Source: Clostridiales bacterium UBA8960
GTDB lineage: Bacteria; Bacillota; Clostridia; Peptostreptococcales; Acidaminobacteraceae
Direction: 5' to 3'
Assembly (NCBI GenBank): GCA_003482695.1
Contig: DMYC01000143.1
Location: forward strand, 6,498-12,715
Length of the DNA: 6,218 nt
Shown: positions 1 through 6,218 of the stretch, piece after piece
How the letters are laid out: each line of letters begins with the position of its first letter
How positions within the stretch are numbered: position 1 is the first letter of the stretch
Made by a program: the position numbers and the translations under genes
The notes under the pieces: generated by a model
Database searches by the model: none
What the model saw: only the letters and a program-made list of their open reading frames with translations
What the model was told of the DNA's origin: nothing

Positions 1-1
1 C

Positions 2-475
2 ATCGCACTTAAAGAAAATGATATGAGAAGTGTTAAAACACAAGTAGGTGACCGATATGTTCTTGAAAGCATGCTTGCCAACCAGTTCTCACTTGGTGGT
101 GAACAATCAGGACACATTATTTTTCTTGAGCACAACACAACGGGTGATGGCCTGTTAACAGCCGTTCAACTATTGAAAGTCCTAAAAGAGTCTAAACTGA
201 AACTGTCCGAATTGGCTTCGATGATGACGGTTTATCCTCAAGTGCTGAAGAACGCGCAGGTATCCAACGAAAAAAAATACCGCTTTAGTGAAAACAAAGC
301 GATATCCGATCAAATTAAAGCAATCGAGGAAAGGTTCCATGGCAAAGGTAGAGTGTTAATAAGGCCTTCTGGAACAGAGCCTTTGGTTCGAGTGATGATT
401 GAAGGTGCAAATCAAGAAGAGCTTGAAAGCGTTGCTAATGATTTGGTTGATCTAATTGAGAAAGAAATGTGCTAG
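2..475 (+). CDS. glmM: Phosphoglucosamine mutase, C-terminal part (5' end outside window)
   Basis: GlmM interconverts glucosamine-6-phosphate and glucosamine-1-phosphate in the cytoplasm, the step between GlmS and GlmU on the way to UDP-GlcNAc, peptidoglycan and other envelope polymers. The open frame runs in from the left edge, and 157 residues are visible of a family of about 445-450, so the active-site phosphoserine and metal loop lie outside. Two signatures are seen: the sugar-binding loop GGEQSGH (bases 95-115), which together with the flanking sequence identifies GlmM rather than another phosphohexomutase, and the C-terminal phosphate-binding motif RPSGTEP (bases 362-382). The C-terminus looks complete and ends in a TAG stop. 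Its last 41 bases overlap the 3' end of the convergent mnmH gene, so no conventional intergenic terminator can exist. A candidate terminator lies 26-88 bases downstream inside mnmH. The pathway partner glmS lies about 4.1 kb downstream on the same strand. Confidence 0.97.
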   Translation: MALKENDMRSVKTQVGDRYVLESMLANQFSLGGEQSGHIIFLEHNTTGDGLLTAVQLLKVLKESKLKLSELASMMTVYPQVLKNAQVSNEKKYRFSENKAISDQIKAIEERFHGKGRVLIRPSGTEPLVRVMIEGANQEELESVANDLVDLIEKEMC

Positions 476-1496
476 TTAACCAATTTTGAATCTGATTTGA
501 GCATTGATCGTAATCGACCACTTCGAACTTTTCGGCGTGACGATGCGAATCGATGCTTTTTTTATAAAGTGGGTCATAATGACGGATCAACAAAGTTTTG
601 GTAAAGTATTCATAATCTGATCGTTCAAAAGCCTGCATGAGATCTGAATATAGTTGAGGGTCGATGTATGGTTTGATTCGTGGCATCCCTGTTCTTATGC
701 CGTCATCGAAGTTCTCTGCACCAACGTAATCATTGATAAGCCAATTGACGCGTTTTGCTTCATCGGCAAAAAGCAATATGAATGTACCGCTTTGCATTTT
801 CATAAACAGATTTTTAGGCACCATGACTTGACCGATTCTGCGGCTTTCAGATTCCACAAAACAGTATTTTGAGTCAATTTGCATGAGTTGTTGGTAGATT
901 TGGTTCTCAAAATTTTGGGTGGTTTGCCGTTCATTTGTTCCGATCGTGCCTAAGTTTGAACCTTTGTGATTAGCCGCACCTTCAAGATCGAGAACGGGCT
1001 GTCCGTCACGCTTCAAAGACTCAAGTACATGCGTCTTTCCCACACCGGTCAAACCGTTAAGCACGATAAAATGTGGGAAATCTGACTCGGGCCTGTTAAG
1101 CAGACTTAAAACTTCTGTTCTGTAGGCTTTATAGCCACCTTGAAGCCAAAAGACCGGAACGTCGATGCTTCTTAAAAGGAGTGCGATCGATCGGCTTCGA
1201 TAGCCACCTCTTGCACAATAAAAGATTATTTTTTTATTTGGGTGTTCAGTTTTCAGTTGAAAAAGGGTATCATAAAAAATATGGAGTTTTTCGGACCCAT
1301 ATTTAAGACCAATGCGTTTCGCTTCATCCGTTGAAGCATTCTTATAGATGAGGCCAACTTCATGGCGTTCAGCATCATAGAGAATCGGTAGATTGATTGC
1401 GCCTGGAATGTGGCCATTTTCGAACTCCGATTCACTTCTCACATCGATATATATTGCCTGGTCTTTTTCAAAAGTATAGGGAATCGCATGATACAT
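435..1496 (-). CDS. mnmH: tRNA 2-selenouridine synthase
   Basis: MnmH (SelU/YbbB) replaces sulfur by selenium in 2-thiouridine at the wobble position of Lys, Glu and Gln tRNAs. In the studied family it acts through a geranylated intermediate and uses selenophosphate made by SelD. The 353-residue product shows an N-terminal rhodanese domain with the motif CARGGYRS and its expected catalytic Cys94, preceded by DVRSESEFENGHIPGA (residues 19-34). A Walker A motif GLTGVGKT (148-155) follows, then DLEGAANHKGS (170-180), typical of this family. Length is normal and no key motif is missing. The start at 1496 has GAAAGGA seven bases upstream on the minus strand. The gene is transcribed toward glmM and overlaps its end by 41 bases. 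It diverges from the HD-GYP gene across a palindrome. No selD is visible in the window, but presence of MnmH implies selenophosphate synthesis elsewhere. Confidence 0.96.
   Translation of the reverse strand: MYHAIPYTFEKDQAIYIDVRSESEFENGHIPGAINLPILYDAERHEVGLIYKNASTDEAKRIGLKYGSEKLHIFYDTLFQLKTEHPNKKIIFYCARGGYRSRSIALLLRSIDVPVFWLQGGYKAYRTEVLSLLNRPESDFPHFIVLNGLTGVGKTHVLESLKRDGQPVLDLEGAANHKGSNLGTIGTNERQTTQNFENQIYQQLMQIDSKYCFVESESRRIGQVMVPKNLFMKMQSGTFILLFADEAKRVNWLINDYVGAENFDDGIRTGMPRIKPYIDPQLYSDLMQAFERSDYEYFTKTLLIRHYDPLYKKSIDSHRHAEKFEVVDYDQCSNQIQNWLTSTFLSQLDQPNH
501..563 (+). terminator. Candidate glmM terminator inside antisense mnmH coding DNA
   Basis: On the + strand an interrupted stem can be drawn. 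GCATTG (501-506) pairs with CGATGC (551-556, one G-U), ATCGT (507-511) with ACGAT (540-544), CAC (519-521) with GTG (537-539), and CGAA (524-527) with TTCG (531-534). Seven T residues follow at once (557-563). The position, starting 26 bases after the glmM stop, suits a terminator for the glmM transcript. The internal loops are sizeable and the same bases encode MnmH on the other strand, so it may be chance. Confidence 0.4.
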
Positions 1497-1513
1497 ATTG
1501 TAATCCTTTCGTT

Positions 1514-1529
1514 ATGTCATCAATGACAT
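1514..1529. promoter_or_regulatory. Palindrome ATGTCAT-CA-ATGACAT, operator candidate
   Basis: Perfect 7-base inverted arms separated by two bases lie in the divergent mnmH / HD-GYP intergenic region, four bases upstream of the mnmH Shine-Dalgarno. A site of this size and symmetry fits a dimeric repressor. The left arm overlaps the putative -35 of the HD-GYP promoter. As RNA in the mnmH leader the two-base loop is too tight to use all seven pairs, which favours DNA binding. I cannot assign it to a regulator. Confidence 0.4.
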
Positions 1530-1542
1530 CATAGCATAAAAT
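1514..1542 (+). promoter_or_regulatory. Possible promoter for HD-GYP-glpK transcript
   Basis: ATGTCA (1514-1519, four of six to the -35 consensus), a 17-base spacer, and TAAAAT (1537-1542, five of six to the -10). This would start RNA near 1549 and leave a leader of about 60 bases. A better -10 hexamer, TATTAT at 1589-1594, was set aside because its start point would fall on the ribosome binding site. Confidence 0.3.
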
Positions 1543-1547
1543 CAACT

Positions 1548-1577
1548 ACATAACTATAAGGCACTTATTGTTGTTAA
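1548..1577 (-). promoter_or_regulatory. Possible mnmH promoter
   Basis: Read on the minus strand, TTAACA (1577-1572) is followed after 18 bases by TTATGT (1553-1548). This is a moderate sigma-A-like match placed so that the palindrome lies between the start point and the mnmH ribosome binding site. TATGAT at 1533-1528 is an alternative -10, but it has a poor -35. Confidence 0.2.
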
Positions 1578-1611
1578 TGGTCATGGAATATTATTAGAGA
1601 AGAGGCGTGTA

Positions 1612-2697
1612 ATGAGATTGGTTAGTATTGCAGACGCAGAAGTTGGAAATAGCATAGCAAAACCCATTTATGTTTCGAAACTTTCGATGTTGATTAACAA
1701 AGGGGTATCCCTTACTGAAAACTTGATTAAGAAGTTGATTGCTGCGGATATTCGACATGTATACATTGAGGATGAAATATCTAAAGGGATTGTGCTTGAG
1801 CCCATGATTTCTGATGAAATTAAGCTACAGGCTTTTTCAATTATGAAAAGCATCTATGAATCCCAGAAAATAAAGGAAGCTCGGGAAACTGAGCCCGTTA
1901 GGGAATCGACCATTAGAGAACTGAAAGATCTTGTTGATGAAATCATCACAGAAATTTACAGCAAAAATGACCAAAGGTATTATAGCACAGAGCTTATGGG
2001 CGCGGAGATGTACCATTATAACCACTCGGTTGAAGTGATGATCCTCTCTTTGCTTATTGGACGAAAAATGGGTTTGGATCGCGAAAAACTTTTAAAACTG
2101 GGAATGGGTGCAATTCTTGCAGATGTTGGAAAATCGAGAGTTCCCGATGATGTCTTAAATAAAAAAGGCAAGCTCGAAGCACATGAATTTGATGAAGTAA
2201 AACGTCATGTCGATTACAGTTATGCCATACTTAAAGATCTGGTAGGGTTGTCGTCGCTATCAAGGCAAATTGTGTTATTGCATCATGAGAAACTGGATGG
2301 AACAGGATATCCAAACGGTTTCACAGGCGATCAAATTCCGATGCTCGTTAGAATCGCCACAGTTTGCGACATATTTAGTGCGATTGTGTCAGATAGAACG
2401 TACAACAATAGAATTTCAGTAGACACGGCACTTGAGATTCTTAGAAGTGCAACGCCAGTCAAGCTTGATCAAGATGTGTTTACATCTCTTCTTCAAGTGA
2501 TCGATGTCTATCCGCCAGGAACACTTGTGGAACTCAGCAATAAACAGGTGGGAATCGTGGTGAAGACCAACACGAGTTCGCCGACTAGGCCGATACTAAG
2601 GGTTGTCAATCTGGAAAACAATAAACCTCAAGAAGAACTCGATCTTATGCAAGAACTGACTTTGTTTATCAAGAAAGTACTACCGAAACTCCCATAA
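1612..2697 (+). CDS. HD-GYP domain protein with His-to-Ala change in the HD pair
   Basis: HD-GYP proteins are typically metal-dependent phosphodiesterases that break down cyclic di-GMP; some members act on other cyclic dinucleotides or are inactive. The 361-residue product has an N-terminal domain of about 60 residues ([12 protein letters not shown] to VYIEDE) common in Firmicutes members, a helical linker, the HD-GYP core (about 125-300) and a C-terminal [11 protein letters not shown] extension. No membrane segment or signal peptide is seen. Core residues visible are H138, D171, K174, H199, H224-H225, the loop [11 protein letters not shown] (224-234) and D253. The usual LHDxGK reads LADVGK, so the metal-binding histidine is Ala170. 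The GCA codon differs from His codons at two or more bases, so a one-base error cannot explain it. Activity is therefore uncertain. AGAGG lies six bases before the ATG. glpK follows after 23 bases, suggesting co-transcription. Confidence 0.94.
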   Translation: MRLVSIADAEVGNSIAKPIYVSKLSMLINKGVSLTENLIKKLIAADIRHVYIEDEISKGIVLEPMISDEIKLQAFSIMKSIYESQKIKEARETEPVRESTIRELKDLVDEIITEIYSKNDQRYYSTELMGAEMYHYNHSVEVMILSLLIGRKMGLDREKLLKLGMGAILADVGKSRVPDDVLNKKGKLEAHEFDEVKRHVDYSYAILKDLVGLSSLSRQIVLLHHEKLDGTGYPNGFTGDQIPMLVRIATVCDIFSAIVSDRTYNNRISVDTALEILRSATPVKLDQDVFTSLLQVIDVYPPGTLVELSNKQVGIVVKTNTSSPTRPILRVVNLENNKPQEELDLMQELTLFIKKVLPKLP

Positions 2698-2720
2698 AAA
2701 GACAATTCGGAGGTAAGTCA

Positions 2721-4223
2721 ATGTCTCAGTCAAAGTATATTTTAGCACTCGATCAAGGGACAACGAGTTCGAGAGCAATCCTATTCAACCATGCTGGAAA
2801 AATAGTCAAGATGGCACAAAAAGAGTTTTCGCAAATCTATCCAAAAGCTGGATGGGTGGAACATGACCCAATGGAAATCTGGGGCACACAATCGGGGGTC
2901 GCTCGAGAAGTCCTTGAATCAGCGGGAGTCAAACCAAGTGAAATTGCGGCTATCGGCATAACGAATCAAAGAGAGACGACGGTGGTCTGGGATAAAAGAA
3001 CGGGAAAACCGGTTTACAACGCCATTGTTTGGCAGTGTAGACGGACTTCAGAATTATGTGAACGATTGATTACAGATGGACATGAAAGCATGATTAAAGA
3101 AGCCACTGGTCTGGTTATCGATGCCTATTTTTCAGGGACGAAGCTGAAATGGATCCTCGAGAATGTCCCTGGTGCAAAAGAAGACGCCGAGGCGGGGCAT
3201 TTGCTGTTTGGCAATATCGACAGTTGGCTTATATGGAATCTGACACGAGGCGAGGTTCATGCAACAGATTATTCAAATGCATCGCGGACGATGCTATACA
3301 ATATAGACCGTTTGACTTGGGATGAGCGCATCCTTGATATTTTAGGGATTCCCAAATCAATGCTTCCAAATGTACAACCGTCATCAAACATCTTTGGATA
3401 TACAGATTCTCAAACCTTTGGCGGTGCAAGGATTCCCATCGCAGGTGTCGCCGGTGATCAACAAGCGGCTCTTTTTGGACAAGCGTGCTTTCTCCCAGGA
3501 TCTGCGAAGAACACGTATGGAACAGGTTGCTTCTTGCTTATGAATACGGGAGAAAAAAGGGTCCCGTCAAAAAATGGACTCATCACCACGATTGCATGGG
3601 GGCTTGATGGTAAAGTCACCTATGCGCTGGAAGGTTCGATATTCATAGCTGGTGCAGCGGTTCAGTGGCTTAGAGATGAGATGCAACTCATAAGCACTGC
3701 TGAAGAATCGGAGTACTTTGCAAGCAAGGTTTTGGACACGAATGGCGTATATTTTGTACCCGCTTTTGCCGGACTTGGGGCACCCTATTGGGATATGTAT
3801 GCAAGGGGTGCGCTTGTGGGATTGACGCGTGGGGTAAACAAGAACCATGTGATACGTGCCACTTTAGAATCGCTCGCATATCAGACCCGAGATGTTTTAG
3901 AGGCTATGGAAGAAGATTCGGATTTGAAGTTGAGGCGTTTAAAAGTGGATGGCGGCGCGACGGCAAACAATTTCTTGATGCAGTTTCAGGCGGATATTTT
4001 AGGCACGTCTGTCATAAGACCAGAAGTGACAGAAACAACTGCCCTTGGCGCCGCATATTTAGCAGGTTTGGCTGTGGGTTATTGGGAGAGTATCGAGTCT
4101 TTAAAAACGCAATTTCTAATCGAGAAAGAATTTTTGCCGAGTTTTGAAGATGAAACGCGTATGCGTCTATATGAAGGCTGGAGACGTGCGGTGGAACGTG
4201 CAAAGCATTGGCACATTGACTGA
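2721..4223 (+). CDS. glpK: Glycerol kinase
   Basis: GlpK phosphorylates glycerol with ATP to sn-glycerol-3-phosphate, trapping it for catabolism or lipid synthesis. The 500-residue product is full length for the FGGY kinase family. Visible are the N-terminal phosphate loop DQGTTSSRA (11-19), glycerol-contact residues R84-E85 in [12 protein letters not shown]136 in DAYFSGTK, the catalytic base D246 in [13 protein letters not shown], and the signature around [18 protein letters not shown] (411-428). At position 232, where Enterococcus GlpK has the histidine phosphorylated by HPr (YHFYG), this protein has Thr in QTFGG, as in enterobacterial-type enzymes. PTS activation by that route is therefore not expected. 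GGAGGT (2709-2714) lies six bases before the ATG. The gene follows the HD-GYP gene with no room for a GlpP-type antiterminator leader. No glpF or glpD is in the window. Confidence 0.98.
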   Translation: MSQSKYILALDQGTTSSRAILFNHAGKIVKMAQKEFSQIYPKAGWVEHDPMEIWGTQSGVAREVLESAGVKPSEIAAIGITNQRETTVVWDKRTGKPVYNAIVWQCRRTSELCERLITDGHESMIKEATGLVIDAYFSGTKLKWILENVPGAKEDAEAGHLLFGNIDSWLIWNLTRGEVHATDYSNASRTMLYNIDRLTWDERILDILGIPKSMLPNVQPSSNIFGYTDSQTFGGARIPIAGVAGDQQAALFGQACFLPGSAKNTYGTGCFLLMNTGEKRVPSKNGLITTIAWGLDGKVTYALEGSIFIAGAAVQWLRDEMQLISTAEESEYFASKVLDTNGVYFVPAFAGLGAPYWDMYARGALVGLTRGVNKNHVIRATLESLAYQTRDVLEAMEEDSDLKLRRLKVDGGATANNFLMQFQADILGTSVIRPEVTETTALGAAYLAGLAVGYWESIESLKTQFLIEKEFLPSFEDETRMRLYEGWRRAVERAKHWHID

Positions 4224-4229
4224 TACTAA

Positions 4230-4263
4230 AGGGATCGCCTAACATGATCGTAAGGCGATCCCT
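4230..4263 (+). terminator. Strong 11-bp hairpin after glpK
   Basis: AGGGATCGCCT (4230-4240) and AGGCGATCCCT (4253-4263) are perfect inverted arms with a 12-base loop, starting six bases after the glpK stop. It most likely ends or protects the HD-GYP-glpK transcript. It lacks a direct T run: AAAAAATTTGG follows. Intrinsic termination is thus less certain than the stem suggests. The glmS promoter begins 13 bases further on. Confidence 0.55.
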
Positions 4264-4275
4264 AAAAAATTTGGT

Positions 4276-4303
4276 TTTACAAAGGAATTGATTGTGCTAT
4301 AAT
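4276..4303 (+). promoter_or_regulatory. glmS promoter with extended -10
   Basis: TTTACA (4276-4281, five of six to the -35 consensus), a 16-base spacer, and a perfect TATAAT (4298-4303) preceded by TGC, which forms an extended -10. This is the strongest promoter-like sequence in the window. The start point should be near 4310, so the transcript would begin just before GGAGGTGG and carry the ribozyme and glmS. Confidence 0.82.
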
Positions 4304-4321
4304 TATCATACGGAGGTGGTT

Positions 4322-4342
4322 ATGATGGATTATCAAAACTGA
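4322..4342 (+). CDS. Possible six-residue leader ORF before the glmS ribozyme
   Basis: The sequence reads ATG ATG GAT TAT CAA AAC TGA, giving MMDYQN, or MDYQN from the second ATG. A consensus Shine-Dalgarno GGAGGTGG (4312-4319) precedes it; its GGAGGT core ends four bases before the first ATG and seven before the second, so the second is the better spaced start. The stop ends six bases before G1 of the ribozyme. A ribosome terminating here would cover the cleavage site and the start of the ribozyme core. The peptide resembles nothing I know, and translation is unproven. The Shine-Dalgarno lies only about two bases from the predicted transcript start, which may reduce its use. Confidence 0.45.
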   Translation: MMDYQN

Positions 4343-4347
4343 ATAGA

Positions 4348-4481
4348 AGCGCCAGAACTGCATTGCAGTTGACGAGGGTGGGGTTAATCGAAAATTCGGC
4401 GGGTGCCCCACGGTGAGATCAACACCGGAAATGTCATACAAAACCATGAAGCGATTTGTGGAACAAAAATGGCAGGTTGAT
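4348..4481 (+). ncRNA. glmS self-cleaving ribozyme (glucosamine-6-phosphate responsive)
   Basis: This RNA cleaves itself when it binds glucosamine-6-phosphate, the GlmS product, and the downstream 5'-OH fragment is then degraded (in B. subtilis by RNase J1). The conserved core AGCGCCAGAACTG starts at 4348, so cleavage is expected between A4348 and G4349. P1 is AACTGC (4356-4361) with GCAGTT (4365-4370). Conserved GTTGACGAGG and TTCGGCGG (4395-4402) are present. GTGGGG (4378-4383) pairs with CCCCAC (4406-4411). P3 is CGGTG (4411-4415) with CACCG (4423-4427). P4 is TGTCAT (4432-4437) with ATGGCA (4469-4474). P4.1 is seven pairs, 4444-4450 with 4455-4461, capped by a GCGA tetraloop. The P3.1 pseudoknot is ATCAA (4418-4422) in the P3 loop with TTGAT (4477-4481). 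All helices expected of an active ribozyme can be drawn, so it should be functional. Confidence 0.95.
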
Positions 4482-4507
4482 ACAAGGCTATAAGTGCGTC
4501 AAAATGC

Positions 4508-4531
4508 GACACCTGGATAGGGTGTTTTTTT
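4508..4531 (+). terminator. Terminator-like hairpin between ribozyme and glmS
   Basis: ACACCT (4509-4514) pairs with GGGTGT (4520-4525, one G-U) around the five-base loop GGATA, with a further G-U possible at 4508/4526. The 3' arm runs straight into seven T residues (4525-4531). It lies 27 bases after the ribozyme and about 40 before the glmS start. The stem is short, so termination may be partial. I see no convincing competing antiterminator, only a 4-base match CTAT (4488-4491) with ATAG (4517-4520). Confidence 0.55.
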
Positions 4532-4571
4532 ATTTTTTGAAACCGAATAATACAAAATAGAGGAGAAAACA

Positions 4572-6218
4572 ATGTGTGGAATCGTTGGATATGTAGGAAA
4601 TAATAAAGCAGTCCCGTATTTAATCGAAGGTTTATCAAAATTAGAGTATAGAGGATATGACTCAGCTGGAATCGCTGTGAATGTCAACGAGCAAATAAAA
4701 GTATTCAAGGCAAAAGGAAGACTTAAAAATCTTGAAGCAATTATCGATGTTGAGACAGATAGCGTCGTGGGCATCGGTCACACGCGCTGGGCAACACACG
4801 GTGCACCATCCGATGTCAATGCACATCCGCACACCAATTCAAATGATACCATCGCAGTGATTCATAATGGCATCATAGAAAATTACATGGAAATCAAGGA
4901 ATGGTTAATCCATGATAAAAACGTGTGTTTTAAATCAGAAACAGATTCAGAGGTCATTGCACATTTGATCGATTTTTACTATGATGGTGATTTGCTCGAT
5001 GCGGTTTATAAAGCTGTTGATCGCATGGAAGGCGCTTACGCGATCGGCGTCATCGCTAAAGATGAACCCAATCGATTGATTGCTGTCAGAAAAGATAGCC
5101 CACTGATCGTTGGACTAGGTAAAAACGAGAATTTTATTGCGTCTGATATACCTGCACTTCTTAAATACACAAGAAACATGTTGCTGATCGAAAATGATGA
5201 ATTTGTTGACCTGAGTAAGGACGAAGTGAAAATCTACAACAGTTTAAAGCAACCCGTCAAGAGAGAAATCTATGAAGTGACTTGGGACATCGACTCAGCA
5301 GAGAAAGAGGGCTTTGAGCATTTTACACTCAAAGAGATTTTTGAGCAACCAAAAGGGGTAAGGGAGACTTTGCTTAGAAGGTTAAATGCGAAAGATGAAG
5401 TTGTGCTTGAGGGTGTGAACTTAAGCAAAGAAATCCTGGAAAAAATCAATAAGGTTTATATTGTCGCTTGCGGTACAGCGTATCATGCCGGTCTAATCGG
5501 CAGACGTGCGATAGAAGGCTTTGCTAAAATTCCTGTGGAGTGTGATGTGGCATCTGAATTCAGATACAGAGACCCATTCATCGATGAAAACACACTGTTT
5601 ATCGCTGTCTCTCAATCAGGGGAAACGCTTGATACACTTCAATCGCTACGTGAAGCGAAGAGAAAAGGCGCTCGTGTGCTGAGCATCGTCAATGTGGTTG
5701 GAAGTTCTGTGGCACGTGAATCGGATGATTTGCTTTACACATGGGCTGGGCCGGAAATCGGTGTCGCTTCGACAAAAGCGTATACGACACAGTTGACAGC
5801 TTTTTATATTTTGGCACTGTATATGGGACGACTTAATGGCAAACTCGATGAAGCTAAATATCGTGAAGTACTAAGTGCCCTTAAGGAGATGCCTGAAAAA
5901 ATTGAAAAAGTGCTTGCAAAAAGCCCTGAGATTCAGAAGCTTGCCGCTGCGCAGTTTAACAACGAGAAGGTGTTCTTCATGGGAAGAGGTCTTGATTGTG
6001 ACATTGCATATGAAGCTTCTTTGAAACTTAAAGAAATTTCATACATCAACAGTTTTGCGATTGCAGCAGGTGAACTTAAGCATGGAACGATTGCTTTGAT
6101 TGAGGATGATACCTTTATCGTTGCGATTGCTGCCCAAAACAGATTGTATGATAAGATGCTTTCCAATATCAAAGACGTCAAAGCAAGAGGTGCGCATGTG
6201 TTTGCGATTGCTAAAGAA
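4572..6218 (+). CDS. glmS: Glutamine-fructose-6-phosphate aminotransferase (isomerizing), 3' end outside window
   Basis: GlmS makes glucosamine-6-phosphate from fructose-6-phosphate and glutamine, the committed step of amino-sugar and cell-wall precursor synthesis. The frame is open for 549 codons to the right edge; the family has about 600-610 residues, so roughly the last 55-60 are missing. The start MCGIVGYVG exposes Cys2 as N-terminal nucleophile of the glutaminase domain after Met removal. GHTRWATHG (69-77) and HNGIIENY (98-105) follow. The isomerase half shows ACGTAYHAG from residue 299, SQSGET (347-352), STKAYTTQ, KLKE with E488, and AAGELKHG ending near H504. The stretch SYINSFAIAAG departs from the SYIHAEAYAAG of the E. 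coli and B. subtilis enzymes, but this segment varies among Firmicutes. AGGAG (4561-4565) lies six bases before the ATG. Expression should be controlled by the upstream ribozyme and possibly the hairpin after it. Confidence 0.98.
   Translation, partial: MCGIVGYVGNNKAVPYLIEGLSKLEYRGYDSAGIAVNVNEQIKVFKAKGRLKNLEAIIDVETDSVVGIGHTRWATHGAPSDVNAHPHTNSNDTIAVIHNGIIENYMEIKEWLIHDKNVCFKSETDSEVIAHLIDFYYDGDLLDAVYKAVDRMEGAYAIGVIAKDEPNRLIAVRKDSPLIVGLGKNENFIASDIPALLKYTRNMLLIENDEFVDLSKDEVKIYNSLKQPVKREIYEVTWDIDSAEKEGFEHFTLKEIFEQPKGVRETLLRRLNAKDEVVLEGVNLSKEILEKINKVYIVACGTAYHAGLIGRRAIEGFAKIPVECDVASEFRYRDPFIDENTLFIAVSQSGETLDTLQSLREAKRKGARVLSIVNVVGSSVARESDDLLYTWAGPEIGVASTKAYTTQLTAFYILALYMGRLNGKLDEAKYREVLSALKEMPEKIEKVLAKSPEIQKLAAAQFNNEKVFFMGRGLDCDIAYEASLKLKEISYINSFAIAAGELKHGTIALIEDDTFIVAIAAQNRLYDKMLSNIKDVKARGAHVFAIAKE

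Noticed and set aside
361..386. Inverted repeat AAGGC / GCCTT in the end of glmM, considered as an mnmH terminator on the minus strand.
   Set aside because: The stem is only five pairs plus a bulged extension, and no T run follows on the minus strand. It lies in a conserved coding motif (RPSGTEP), which explains the sequence.
654..872. A 72-codon + strand open frame inside mnmH.
   Set aside because: It lies fully antisense to a well-supported gene, has no good ribosome binding site and resembles no family.
3788..4147. A 119-codon + strand open frame in another frame of glpK.
   Set aside because: It lies within the conserved FGGY region of glpK. Its Cys- and Arg-rich composition is typical of a shadow frame.
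4537..4556. TTGAAA followed by TACAAA, considered as a second glmS promoter downstream of the ribozyme.
   Set aside because: The hexamers are only eight bases apart, and no usable -10 lies at 16-18 bases.
4384..4774. Two overlapping minus-strand open frames (4384-4638 and 4499-4774) across the ribozyme and the glmS start.
   Set aside because: They are antisense to the ribozyme and conserved glmS codons, with no supported start or recognisable domain.
6030..6085. SYINSFAIAAG in GlmS instead of SYIHAEAYAAG, considered as a sign of altered catalysis.
   Set aside because: This stretch varies among Firmicutes enzymes, while E488 and the ELKHG histidine are kept, so a normal enzyme is most likely.
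5933..6181. An 82-codon minus-strand open frame in the glmS isomerase domain.
   Set aside because: It is antisense to conserved glmS residues, including the KLKE and AAGELKHG motifs, and is explained as a shadow.

Overview
The window looks like chromosomal DNA of a moderately A+T-rich Firmicute, more likely a clostridial than a Bacillus-type organism. The reasons are strong AGGAGG-type ribosome binding sites, a glmS ribozyme in front of glmS, an HD-GYP protein of a Firmicutes-type layout, and a tRNA 2-selenouridine synthase, which implies selenium use. The assignment to a class is inference; no single marker proves it.

Layout from left to right: the 3' third of glmM (+, cut by the left edge); mnmH (-), whose 3' end overlaps that of glmM by 41 bases; a divergent intergenic region with a near-perfect 16-base palindrome; an HD-GYP-type gene (+); glpK (+), 23 bases downstream and probably in the same transcript; a hairpin; then a 348-base gap between glpK and glmS. 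That gap holds a strong extended -10 promoter, a possible six-codon leader ORF, a full glmS ribozyme, and a short hairpin with a seven-T run. The last gene is glmS (+), cut by the right edge after 549 codons.

The two outer genes belong to one pathway. GlmS makes glucosamine-6-phosphate from fructose-6-phosphate and glutamine, and GlmM converts it to glucosamine-1-phosphate for UDP-GlcNAc and cell-wall synthesis. In Bacillus glmM and glmS are neighbours; here mnmH, the HD-GYP gene and glpK lie between them. GlmS supply should be under feedback by its own product through the ribozyme.

The points most worth a second look are in the glmS leader. A Shine-Dalgarno plus micro-ORF ends six bases before the ribozyme cleavage site, and a terminator-like hairpin lies between the ribozyme and glmS. 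Others are the loss of the HD histidine in the HD-GYP protein (Ala-Asp instead of His-Asp), the absence from GlpK of the histidine that HPr phosphorylates in many Firmicutes, and a candidate glmM terminator embedded antisense in mnmH coding sequence.
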